From contig DBKX01000219.1 of the NCBI GenBank assembly GCA_002297865.1, positions 1 to 5,828 of the forward strand: a stretch of DNA of 5,828 bases. Reading direction: 5' to 3'. The number at the start of each line of letters is the position of its first letter. Within the stretch, counting starts at the first letter, position 1. Both the position numbers and the translations under genes were made by a program. The notes under the pieces were generated by a model that saw only the letters and a list, made by a program, of their open reading frames with translations, was not told the origin of the DNA and ran no database searches. Shown here piece after piece: positions 1 to 4,596 of the stretch. The stretch is from Lachnoclostridium sp. UBA739. Its GTDB lineage: Bacteria; Bacillota_A; Clostridia; Lachnospirales; Lachnospiraceae.

Positions 1-196
1 TGATAAAGTTGGTCTTTCTCAACCTGCATTGGAGAAAGGAAAAGAGTTAACCTGGTATCAGGCAGCTTTAACTTCTGACCTGTCACAGACATTTGGTGAT
101 ATGCAGGACGATGCATATAAAGTTGGCGATAAGATTACAACATTTAAAGCAGAGGAAGGCGTTATGACTGTAGATTCTACAGGAGTGGTAAAATAG
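1..196 (+). CDS. C-terminal part of an unrecognised protein (5' end outside window)
   Basis: An open frame enters from the left edge (first complete codon at 2-4) and ends at TAG 194-196, giving 64 visible residues. The tail is hydrophilic and rich in Asp, Lys and Thr, with no membrane segment. It contains a stretch reading TWYQAALTSDLSQTFGDMQD and ends TVDSTGVVK. The fragment has no motif I can tie to a family. The closing 'TVDSTGVVK' resembles strand-rich bacterial Ig-like repeats, but that is too little to name it. The frame is judged coding because it stays open to the window edge and is followed 25 bases later by a strong terminator. An opposite-strand frame covering the same bases is regarded as a shadow. 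Function is not assignable from this piece. Confidence 0.7.
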   Translation, partial: DKVGLSQPALEKGKELTWYQAALTSDLSQTFGDMQDDAYKVGDKITTFKAEEGVMTVDSTGVVK

Positions 197-221
197 AGTA
201 GATAACTGAATAATTGGAGAT

Positions 222-263
222 AAAAAAACTTGCCGGGAATTTTGATTTCAGGCAAGTTTTTTT
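222..263. terminator. Bidirectional intrinsic terminator between convergent genes
   Basis: A perfect 13-bp stem joins AAAAAAACTTGCC (222-234) to GGCAAGTTTTTTT (251-263) around a 16-nt loop. Because the stem has an A-run on one side and a T-run on the other, both strands read as a hairpin with a U-tract. It lies 25 bases after the stop of the + strand gene and 12 bases beyond the stop of the minus-strand gene, so it can end both convergent transcripts. Confidence 0.9.
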
Positions 264-275
264 GTTAAAAAAGTT

Positions 276-809
276 CTAATGATGAATCAGACCAAAGCTC
301 TTTGTTAATCCATCTTGAAATAACGGAATTCTAGGAGGAATAAAGGTACAGATTATAAATACTAGAATCATAAGTATAAAAAGCATAAAGCCAATTGTGT
401 TATTTATTGAAAAAATATTATTTTTTATAAAATATATGCATAGAATATAAGTAACAGCAGTACAGAAAAAGTAAATCAAAAGATCTATGAAAAACAGGTT
501 TGTACCTAAGGCACCATGAAGAGTATAAAAAGAGCTGATGGTTAGTAGCATTCCTGCTAGTATTGCAATAAAATTTCCAAATAATATATTTTTGCTATTC
601 CTTTTTGTAAAAATATATAGTATAATAGTAAATATAAGATATGGGAAAAACAATAGTTTTAAGTGTTCCCAAGGACTTTCATTGATTGGTGAGAATAAGC
701 CAACAACTCTACTGTAATTACTCAATTCGTAGAAAGAATGCATAAAAAATCCAACACAAACCGATAACAAAAAGCCGATATAAAATACTTTTTTTGATTT
801 CGTAGTCAT
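276..809 (-). CDS. DUF6512-like integral membrane protein
   Basis: A 177-residue, very hydrophobic protein with about five to six predicted membrane segments (roughly 8-28, 50-68, 75-95, 104-127 and 137-157) and no export signal distinct from the first helix. Conserved-looking polar motifs lie between helices: H24..YE28, SPINESPWEHLKLLFFP (40-56), FYTLHGALG (94-102) and FIPPRIPLFQD (156-166). The NES.WEHLKLLFFP block and the C-terminal PP.IPLF.D block match my memory of the DUF6512 family, small clostridial membrane proteins of unknown role. The name is recalled, not searched. The ATG at 809-807 is supported by AAAGGAG (824-818) with 8-nt spacing. The gene is monocistronic, with its own promoter at 937-909 and a roughly 90-nt leader. 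It converges on the preceding + strand gene at a shared terminator. No biochemical function is known to me. Confidence 0.85.
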   Translation of the reverse strand: MTTKSKKVFYIGFLLSVCVGFFMHSFYELSNYSRVVGLFSPINESPWEHLKLLFFPYLIFTIILYIFTKRNSKNILFGNFIAILAGMLLTISSFYTLHGALGTNLFFIDLLIYFFCTAVTYILCIYFIKNNIFSINNTIGFMLFILMILVFIICTFIPPRIPLFQDGLTKSFGLIHH

Positions 810-817
810 TTTGATTA

Positions 818-844
818 CTCCTTTACTAAGCAGTTTTGCTGCTT
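818..844 (-). promoter_or_regulatory. RBS with an adjacent small hairpin in the leader of the DUF6512-like gene
   Basis: On the minus strand AAAGGAG (824-818) lies 8 nt before the ATG at 809. Immediately upstream AAGCAG/CTGCTT (844-839 with 833-828) forms a 6-bp stem with a 5-nt loop, ending four bases before the Shine-Dalgarno. The hairpin may only set accessibility of the site. A regulatory role is conjecture. Confidence 0.5.
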
Positions 845-908
845 TCCAATAAGCTGCGTTTTCAGTTTGAAATAGTAGTTATTATTAAGTGTATAGAATA
901 TTTAGAAA

Positions 909-937
909 ATTATACAAAATACATAAATGTTTAACAA
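909..937 (-). promoter_or_regulatory. Sigma-A type promoter of the DUF6512-like gene
   Basis: On the minus strand TTGTTA (937-932) and a perfect TATAAT (914-909) are separated by exactly 17 bases. Transcription would start near 902, leaving a leader of about 90 nt. The box sequences and spacing are directly visible; activity is inferred. Confidence 0.75.
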
Positions 938-1004
938 TTTTGCTTCATCGACTAATTCAAAAGAATTGGCATGAAATAGAGAATTCGCTAGGGGAGGTGA
1001 AATT

Positions 1005-1235
1005 ATGGAAAAGGTTCAAGTTTTGCTTAATTCCATTGATAAAGTAAGAGAATTTGTAGATATTGCAAGTTCAGTAGAATACAATTTCGACCTAAAATCT
1101 GGAAGATACATAATCGATGGAAAGTCCATAATGGGTATATTTAGTCTTGATTTGTCGCAGCCACTTGAATTGGTAGGAACCAATGAGAGTGATAGGGCTG
1201 AGATTGTAGATGCTTTTCAAAATTTTATTTATTGA
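1005..1235 (+). CDS. HPr-like (Crh-like) protein lacking the phosphocarrier histidine
   Basis: A 76-residue protein with the HPr fold signature. The segment K40-S41-I42-M43-G44 followed by IFSLDLS corresponds to the regulatory Ser46 region (KSIMGVMSL) of Bacillus HPr, and overall length is close to HPr (about 85-88). An ungapped alignment on this motif puts S10 where catalytic His15 would be and D12 at Arg17. The protein contains no histidine at all, so it cannot carry the PEP-derived phosphate of the PTS. Keeping the Ser46-type site while losing His15 is the pattern of Crh, the catabolite-repression paralogue that works with HPr kinase and CcpA. A similar signalling role is inferred, not shown. 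The ATG at 1005 follows GGAGGTGA (993-1000) with 4 nt to spare. The gene stands alone, divergent from the membrane-protein gene and closed by its own terminator. No convincing promoter could be placed in 860-990. Confidence 0.88.
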   Translation: MEKVQVLLNSIDKVREFVDIASSVEYNFDLKSGRYIIDGKSIMGIFSLDLSQPLELVGTNESDRAEIVDAFQNFIY

Positions 1236-1308
1236 TTCGAAGAAAATTCTATTCAATATTAAATATATAACTTTAAGGGAGTTAAAAATAAGAAAAGATG
1301 TTATATAG

Positions 1309-1364
1309 AACAATGCGAAACATGTCTGCCAGATTATGAGCAGACAGTTTCGCATTGTTTTTTT
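1309..1364 (+). terminator. Long hairpin terminator after the HPr-like gene
   Basis: AACAATGCGAAAC (1309-1321) pairs perfectly with GTTTCGCATTGTT (1347-1359). After a single bulged A (1322), TGTCTGC (1323-1329) pairs with GCAGACA (1340-1346) around a 10-nt loop. The 20-bp stem runs into a T-tract ending at 1364. A U-tract is present on the + strand only. It lies 73 bases after the HPr-like stop. Confidence 0.93.
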
Positions 1365-1383
1365 ATCTTTTAACCTGTATAAT
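1355..1383 (+). promoter_or_regulatory. Promoter of the cysteine hydrolase-MYG1 unit, overlapping the upstream terminator
   Basis: TTGTTT (1355-1360) and a perfect TATAAT (1378-1383) are 17 bases apart, predicting a start near 1390 and a leader of about 24 nt. The -35 box is made of the last bases of the preceding terminator stem and the start of its T-tract. Confidence 0.7.
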
Positions 1384-1413
1384 TAGAAAAAGATTAGGAC
1401 GGGAGGAGAAACT

Positions 1414-1941
1414 ATGGCAAAAATATTAATTGTTGTGGATATGCAAAAAGATTTTGTAAATGGTCCTTTAGGGACACAAGAGGCAGTAGCGATTGTTCCC
1501 AAGGTAATTGAAAAAATAAAAAATTTTGATGGAAGTGTTATTTACACAAGAGATACACATCATAAAGATTATCTGAACACACAAGAAGGAAAGAATCTTC
1601 CAGTAGAACATTGTATCGAGAAAAGTTTAGGCTGGGAACTGGTTTCTGGTATAAAGGAAATACAGGAAGCAGAGGGGGCTCTTGTATTTGACAAAGAAAC
1701 GTTTGGTTCAGCTGCTTTAGGTGAATATTTAAAAGAAAAGGCCAAAATGGAAACCATAGAGGAAATTTCATTGGTAGGATTGTGTACCGATATATGTGTG
1801 ATTTCTAATGCTATGCTTGTGAAAGCATTTTTGCCAGAGGTGCCAATTGTTGTAGATGCTTCCTGTTGTGCAGGCGTTACAAAACAAAGTCATGAAAATG
1901 CATTGAAGGCAATGGAGATATGCCAAATTCGTATTATTTAG
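1414..1941 (+). CDS. Isochorismatase-family cysteine hydrolase, nicotinamidase-like
   Basis: A 175-residue protein with the full fold of the isochorismatase/nicotinamidase superfamily. The catalytic triad is visible: D9 in ILIVVDMQKDF, K94 in VFDKETFGS, and C128 in GLCTDICVISNA. The metal site of true nicotinamidases (Asp-x-His plus two further His) is partly present: D47-T-H49 and H66-C67 are in place, but the middle histidine has no clear equivalent near Y53-N55. The likely reaction is hydrolysis of an amide such as nicotinamide to nicotinate plus ammonia in the cytoplasm (NAD salvage). Another amide substrate is possible, so no gene symbol is given. The ATG at 1414 follows GGAGG (1402-1406) with 7-nt spacing. 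It is the first gene of a unit with the MYG1 gene, whose start lies 35 bases after this stop with no terminator between. Confidence 0.9.
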   Translation: MAKILIVVDMQKDFVNGPLGTQEAVAIVPKVIEKIKNFDGSVIYTRDTHHKDYLNTQEGKNLPVEHCIEKSLGWELVSGIKEIQEAEGALVFDKETFGSAALGEYLKEKAKMETIEEISLVGLCTDICVISNAMLVKAFLPEVPIVVDASCCAGVTKQSHENALKAMEICQIRII

Positions 1942-1976
1942 TGGATGAAAGGTAAAAGTTTTTAAGGTAAAATGAA

Positions 1977-2807
1977 ATGAAACGTTATATTGATATTGAG
2001 AGAGGATTTACCCACAGTGGTAAGTTTCACGCAGATGATGTGTTTTCCGCTGCGTTATTAACAATTCTTAATCCGGATATAAAGATTGAAAGAGGATTTG
2101 AGGTGCCAGAGAATTTTGATGGTATCGTGTTTGATATTGGATTTGGTGAATATGACCATCATCAGCAGGACCGTGCTGTAAGAGAGAACAACATACCATA
2201 TGCAGCGTTTGGATTGCTTTGGAGAAAATTCGGAACAATGCTGGTAGGAGAAGAAGAGGCAAAACGCTTTGATGAAAAGTTCATTCAAGGCCTTGACCTA
2301 AACGACAATACAGGTGCAGACAGTCAGCTGGCAGAAGTGATAGGCAAATTCAATCCGCCTTGGGATTATTCGATATCTTCGGATAAAGCATTTGAAGAGG
2401 CAAAACAAGTAGCATATCAGATTTTAGTTAAGGAAATAGAATATATTAAAAGTATTAATCGTGCTGAGGATCTTGTAACGAAGGCATTATCCAAATGTGA
2501 AGATGGAATTCTTATCATGCCTCGTTCAGCACCGTGGAAAAAGTTTGTAAAGGAAAAGGAAGTGTACTTTGTGGTTGCACCGTCAAATCGAGGCGGCTAC
2601 ACTGCTCAAGCTGTTCCACGAGATGAGAAACCAAATGAGTTAAAAATACCTTTCCCAGAAGCCTGGAGAGGTGTGGAGAAAGAAAGTATCGGCAAAGTAA
2701 GTGGAGTAGAAACTCTTCAGTTTTGTCATAACAGCGGTTTCTTGATTTCAGCACTTACGAAAGAAGATGCAATAAAGGCCTGCAAAATAGCAAAAGAAGG
2801 CAAATAA
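1977..2807 (+). CDS. MYG1 family protein (DHH-type metal-dependent phosphoesterase/exonuclease relative)
   Basis: A 276-residue cytoplasmic protein. The N-terminal block H13-S-G-K-F-H18-A-D20-D21 and the DIGFGEYDHHQ block, with D53 and the D60-H61-H62 triad, are MYG1/UPF0160 hallmarks that supply metal ligands as in DHH phosphoesterases. Further family-like blocks are DLNDNTG (107-113), WKKFV (187-191), NRGGYTAQAVP (204-214), FPEAWRG (226-232) and FCHNSGF (249-255). Eukaryotic MYG1 is a 3'-5' RNA exonuclease. The bacterial members are poorly characterised, so nuclease or nucleotide phosphoesterase activity here is inferred. Length is near that of bacterial members. The start at 1977 has only a modest AAGG (1964-1967) with about 9-nt spacing, and an ATG at 1972 opens a frame that stops after two codons. 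It is probably co-transcribed with the cysteine hydrolase; the two activities have no obvious shared pathway. Confidence 0.93.
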   Translation: MKRYIDIERGFTHSGKFHADDVFSAALLTILNPDIKIERGFEVPENFDGIVFDIGFGEYDHHQQDRAVRENNIPYAAFGLLWRKFGTMLVGEEEAKRFDEKFIQGLDLNDNTGADSQLAEVIGKFNPPWDYSISSDKAFEEAKQVAYQILVKEIEYIKSINRAEDLVTKALSKCEDGILIMPRSAPWKKFVKEKEVYFVVAPSNRGGYTAQAVPRDEKPNELKIPFPEAWRGVEKESIGKVSGVETLQFCHNSGFLISALTKEDAIKACKIAKEGK

Positions 2808-2829
2808 GCAAAGAGTATTGATTGCGTAT

Positions 2830-2869
2830 AAAGAGATTAAGTCACGATTCGATTTAATCTCTTTTTTTT
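2830..2869 (+). terminator. Intrinsic terminator after the MYG1 gene
   Basis: AAAGAGATTAA (2830-2840) pairs perfectly with TTAATCTCTTT (2854-2864). The stem can extend inward by GTC/GAT (2841-2843 with 2851-2853, one G-U) to about 14 bp with a 7-nt loop. Eight Ts (2862-2869) follow. Confidence 0.93.
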
Positions 2870-2880
2870 CATTTATAGCT

Positions 2881-2908
2881 TTCTAATTGCGAGAAAGTCT
2901 GATATGAT
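2881..2908 (+). promoter_or_regulatory. Putative extended -10 promoter of the gtrA-like gene
   Basis: TGATATGAT (2900-2908) fits an extended -10 element (TG-n-TATGAT). A poor -35 candidate, TTCTAA (2881-2886), lies 16 bases upstream of TATGAT. An alternative pairing of TTGCGA (2887-2892) with TATAAC (2908-2913) has only a 15-base spacer. Predicted leader is about 25 nt. Confidence 0.5.
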
Positions 2909-2939
2909 ATAACTAATACATAAGGAATGGAGAAGAAAG

Positions 2940-3341
2940 ATGAAAAAACTGATAATACAATTTATGAAATTTGGTGTTGTTGGTGGTATTGCATTCGTTG
3001 TTGATTATGGTATTATGGTATTTCTTACAGAAGTATTTGGAGTGCAGTATTTAATTTCTTCCTGTATTTCTTTTTGTGTATCTGTGATTGTGAATTACTT
3101 ACTGAGTATGAGGTACGTATTTGAGAGCAGAGATGACATTAAGAAACAGACAGAATTTGTAGCATTTATCATTTTAAGTGTGATTGGGCTAGGTATCAAT
3201 CAGGTTGTAATATATCTGGTAGCAGATGTCTGGCTTGGGGATAAGATTAAGAGAGCTTACTTAATTGCTAAGATTGTCGCAACTTTTGTGGTAATGGTCT
3301 GGAATTTTGTCTCAAGAAAAATATTTTTAGAGAAGAAATAA
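2940..3341 (+). CDS. GtrA family membrane protein
   Basis: A 133-residue protein with four predicted membrane helices (about 10-30, 38-57, 73-95, 107-124), the standard size and topology of the GtrA family. Signature positions are visible: FMKFGVVGGIAFVVDYGI (8-25), N52-Y53 with R58-Y59-V60-F61 at the end of helix 2, and W121-N122-F123..R126-K127 at the end of helix 4. Family members take part in cell-surface polysaccharide synthesis, in some cases moving or presenting polyprenyl-phosphate-linked sugars across the membrane. No glycosyltransferase is adjacent, so its substrate cannot be guessed. The ATG at 2940 follows GGAG (2929-2932) at 7 nt. It starts after its own promoter. The hairpin after its stop is weak, so read-through into the agrB-like gene is possible. 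Confidence 0.92.
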   Translation: MKKLIIQFMKFGVVGGIAFVVDYGIMVFLTEVFGVQYLISSCISFCVSVIVNYLLSMRYVFESRDDIKKQTEFVAFIILSVIGLGINQVVIYLVADVWLGDKIKRAYLIAKIVATFVVMVWNFVSRKIFLEKK

Positions 3342-3347
3342 CCAAAG

Positions 3348-3384
3348 AGAAAGGCCTTAATCTGGAATGGAGTAAGGTCTTTTT
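3348..3384 (+). terminator. Weak terminator or attenuating hairpin between gtrA-like and agrB-like genes
   Basis: AAAGGCCTTA (3350-3359) pairs with TAAGGTCTTT (3373-3382) with one G-U pair, extendable by AG/TT outside, around a 13-nt loop. Only five Ts (3380-3384) end the structure and most are already paired, so termination is probably partial. No clear promoter for the next gene is visible between this hairpin and its start, which favours read-through. Confidence 0.6.
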
Positions 3385-3416
3385 GAAAAATGATAATAAA
3401 AAGTGAGGATGGGAGA

Positions 3417-4007
3417 ATGAAAATAGTAGACCGTTTAGTAGTGAAGCTAATTAATGATGGAGCAATTGAAGAGGAAGATCGTGAGATTTATGAATATGGA
3501 TTTCATCATGGAATCATTACGTTGATTAATATTATCTGTACCATAGTCATAGGAATAGCAATGAAGATGTTTTGGGAAGTTATTATTTTTATGGCTGCGT
3601 ATATTCCACTACGAACCAATGCTGGAGGATTTCATGCTAAGACACAGCTTAGGTGCTTCTTTTATTCCAATTTTCTTGTAGTAATTATATTAGCATTTTC
3701 AAGAATTTTGGCAGGATCCTCTATCCTTTTAGTAATACTAAGTATTGCTGCGGCAGCTATTATAATTCCTTTGGCTCCTGTAGAGGATCAGAATAAGCCT
3801 TTGGATGAGAAGGAAGTTTTGGTGTACGGCAGGAAGGCAAGACGTGTTCTGCTGGCGGATCTTATATTGGCAGGAGGATTTAAACTTTTATCTTTTGAGA
3901 GAGGCTGCTCTACGGTGATAGTCTCAGTGTTTTGTCTGTCAGTGTTTTTGGTAATGGGTTATATCAAAAACATAATGTTGAAGCGTAAAAGAAATGAGGC
4001 AGAATAG
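3417..4007 (+). CDS. AgrB-like accessory gene regulator membrane peptidase
   Basis: A 196-residue integral membrane protein of the AgrB family. AgrB trims the C-terminus of the AgrD propeptide and closes the thiolactone ring of the quorum-sensing peptide. The catalytic pair is visible in RTNAGGFHAKTQLRC: H73 and C80, seven residues apart exactly as in staphylococcal AgrB (H77/C84). The N-terminal cytoplasmic region is followed by about five to six hydrophobic segments, and the tail is basic (LKRKRNEAE). The frame also opens at an ATG at 3390, but that codon sits just behind the preceding hairpin and has no Shine-Dalgarno. The ATG at 3417 follows GAGG (3405-3408) at 8 nt, so it is preferred and gives the usual family length. 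No AgrD-like peptide, AgrC kinase or AgrA regulator is seen, making this an orphan in the window. Confidence 0.9.
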   Translation: MKIVDRLVVKLINDGAIEEEDREIYEYGFHHGIITLINIICTIVIGIAMKMFWEVIIFMAAYIPLRTNAGGFHAKTQLRCFFYSNFLVVIILAFSRILAGSSILLVILSIAAAAIIIPLAPVEDQNKPLDEKEVLVYGRKARRVLLADLILAGGFKLLSFERGCSTVIVSVFCLSVFLVMGYIKNIMLKRKRNEAE

Positions 4008-4190
4008 ATGATAATATTGTTTTTAATAATCTTTTTGGCAAGCACACATATTTGGGATGACTTGAATACAGAACTGTTTTCAAATACTCATGATATGAAA
4101 TTTTGTCCAAGTTGTGGCACAGAGAATATAATTGTTTGAGATTCAACGGGGAAATGTCACTGTTTTTATTGTCAAGAAGAGCTTTTGTAA
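4008..4190 (+). pseudogene. Small frame in the agrD position: hydrophobic segment plus zinc ribbon split by an in-frame TGA
   Basis: An ATG at 4008 begins directly after the agrB-like stop (TAG 4005-4007) and has GAGG (3996-3999) at 8 nt, inside the end of agrB. It encodes 43 residues to TGA 4137-4139: a hydrophobic start (MIILFLIIFLASTHIW), a polar linker, then KFCPSCGTENIIV. The same frame stays open after the TGA for 16 more codons, DSTGKCHCFYCQEELL, ending at TAA 4188-4190. CPSC (33-36) and CFYC (52-55) on either side of the stop form a typical zinc-ribbon pair, suggesting one original 60-residue product broken by a nonsense change. It does not look like AgrD: there is no amphipathic leader, ring cysteine and acidic recognition tail in the usual order. 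Alternatives are a real 43-residue peptide, or stop read-through. I see no convincing selenocysteine hairpin. Confidence 0.5.
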
Positions 4191-4221
4191 AGAATATTAA
4201 ATAGAAGTTATGAGGAATAAT

Positions 4222-4259
4222 AAGAGATGTAGCATTGGTTTGCTAGGTCTCTTGTTTTT
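4222..4259 (+). terminator. Terminator closing the agrB-like unit
   Basis: AAGAGAT (4222-4228) pairs with GTCTCTT (4247-4253, one T-G wobble). After a G-G mismatch (4229/4246), TAGCA (4230-4234) pairs with TGCTA (4241-4245) around the loop TTGGTT. It is followed by GTTTTT (4254-4259). The T-tract is also the left edge of the next palindrome. Confidence 0.8.
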
Positions 4260-4304
4260 AACTTATAGGAAAGTCCTCTGTGAGTCCTTCCTATAAGTTA
4301 AAAA
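4255..4304. repeat. 17-bp perfect palindromic hairpin with T-run before and A-run after
   Basis: TTTTTAACTTATAGGAA (4255-4271) is the exact reverse complement of TTCCTATAAGTTAAAAA (4288-4304), around a 16-nt loop that contains AGTCC twice (4272-4276, 4283-4287). On either strand the hairpin is preceded by Ts and followed by As, so it is not an intrinsic terminator in either direction. It could be a dispersed hairpin repeat, part of the following RNA's leader, or a protein binding site. The sequence alone does not decide. Confidence 0.75.
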
Positions 4305-4337
4305 AGTCTATAAAAAAGTTAAAAAATTCTCTAAAAA

Positions 4338-4475
4338 ACAGGGACTGGATGCACACGAACGGGTAAGGAAGTTAGGCGCTAAAAAACAGCAACATCCGTT
4401 CGGTGCGGTAAAGTGTGAGTTCCTTTTCGAGAACTTAAGTCGCGAGGGTGTGAGGAACTTATACTTTGTTCTTGT
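4338..4475 (+). ncRNA. Putative structured non-coding RNA with a three-way junction, class unknown
   Basis: Stem P1 joins ACAGGGAC (4338-4345) to GTTCTTGT (4468-4475), 8 bp with two G-U. P2 joins GCAC-A-CGAACGG (4351-4362) to CCGTTCGGTGC (4396-4406), 11 bp with one bulged A. P3 joins AAGTGTGAGTTCC (4411-4423) to GGAACTTATACTT (4454-4466), 13 bp with two G-U, plus A4410-T4467. Junction linkers are TGGAT, about GGT, and none to one base. P2 may carry GTT/AAC and GCT/AGC inner pairs (4371-4380 with 4388-4393). P3 may continue as TTTTCG/CGAGGG (4424-4429 with 4443-4448, three G-T). The wobbles pair only if the + strand is transcribed, since the minus strand would have C-A mismatches. The segment is clearly GC-richer than its flanks and has no coding frame. 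No clear promoter was found directly upstream. It precedes the DUF2156 promoter, so it is more likely a separate RNA than that gene's leader. Confidence 0.65.
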
Positions 4476-4487
4476 ACATTTTAAAGG

Positions 4488-4516
4488 TTGAATATTCTGT
4501 ATGATATTTGTATAAT
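4488..4516 (+). promoter_or_regulatory. Sigma-A type promoter of the DUF2156-GNAT unit
   Basis: TTGAAT (4488-4493) and a perfect TATAAT (4511-4516) are 17 bases apart. Transcription should start near 4523, leaving a leader of about 75 nt before the ATG at 4597. It lies 12 bases after the last paired base of the putative RNA. Confidence 0.8.
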
Positions 4517-4596
4517 ACCAAAGAACATTTACACTAAGAAAAGCTAATATTGGGAAATGAATGGTAGTAAAAAGGACAACAGCGAAAGGACAACGT

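Noticed and set aside
58..255. Minus-strand reading frame across the end of the first gene
   Set aside because: It overlaps the terminator and the 3' end of a + strand frame that is open to the edge, and the product resembles no family. It is taken as a shadow.
860..900. Promoter for the HPr-like gene (TTGAAA at 867-872 with TGTATA at 890-895)
   Set aside because: The spacing of 17 is right but the -10 box is poor, and better -10 registers give spacers of 19-21 bases. The evidence is too weak to list as a feature.
1092..1355. Minus-strand reading frame opposite the HPr-like gene
   Set aside because: It covers the strong terminator and the antisense of a clearly homologous gene, and it has no recognisable product.
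3390..3416. Longer N-terminus for the agrB-like gene from the ATG at 3390
   Set aside because: There is no Shine-Dalgarno before it and the codon abuts the preceding hairpin. The ATG at 3417 has a good site and yields the usual family length.
4137..4180. Selenocysteine insertion at the TGA in the zinc-ribbon frame
   Set aside because: The roughly 40 bases after the TGA do not form a stable hairpin of the bacterial SECIS type that I can draw, and a selenocysteine between zinc-ribbon halves would be unusual. Not fully excluded without a genome check for selA/selB/selC.
4210..4296. Possible 28-residue + strand peptide starting MRNNKRCSIGLL
   Set aside because: It has no Shine-Dalgarno and its codons are simply the terminator at 4222-4259 and the first part of the palindrome. 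The base pairing explains the sequence better than coding does.
4338..4475. Minus-strand orientation for the structured RNA
   Set aside because: On the minus strand the G-U pairs of P1, P3 and the inner P3 stem become C-A mismatches and the stems weaken. A T-run after CAGTCCCTG on that strand lacks a convincing terminator stem.
4338..4596. Riboswitch leader of the DUF2156 gene
   Set aside because: A near-consensus promoter at 4488-4516 lies between the RNA and the gene, and there is no terminator/antiterminator pair or sequestered Shine-Dalgarno linked to the fold. Some transcripts could still read through.
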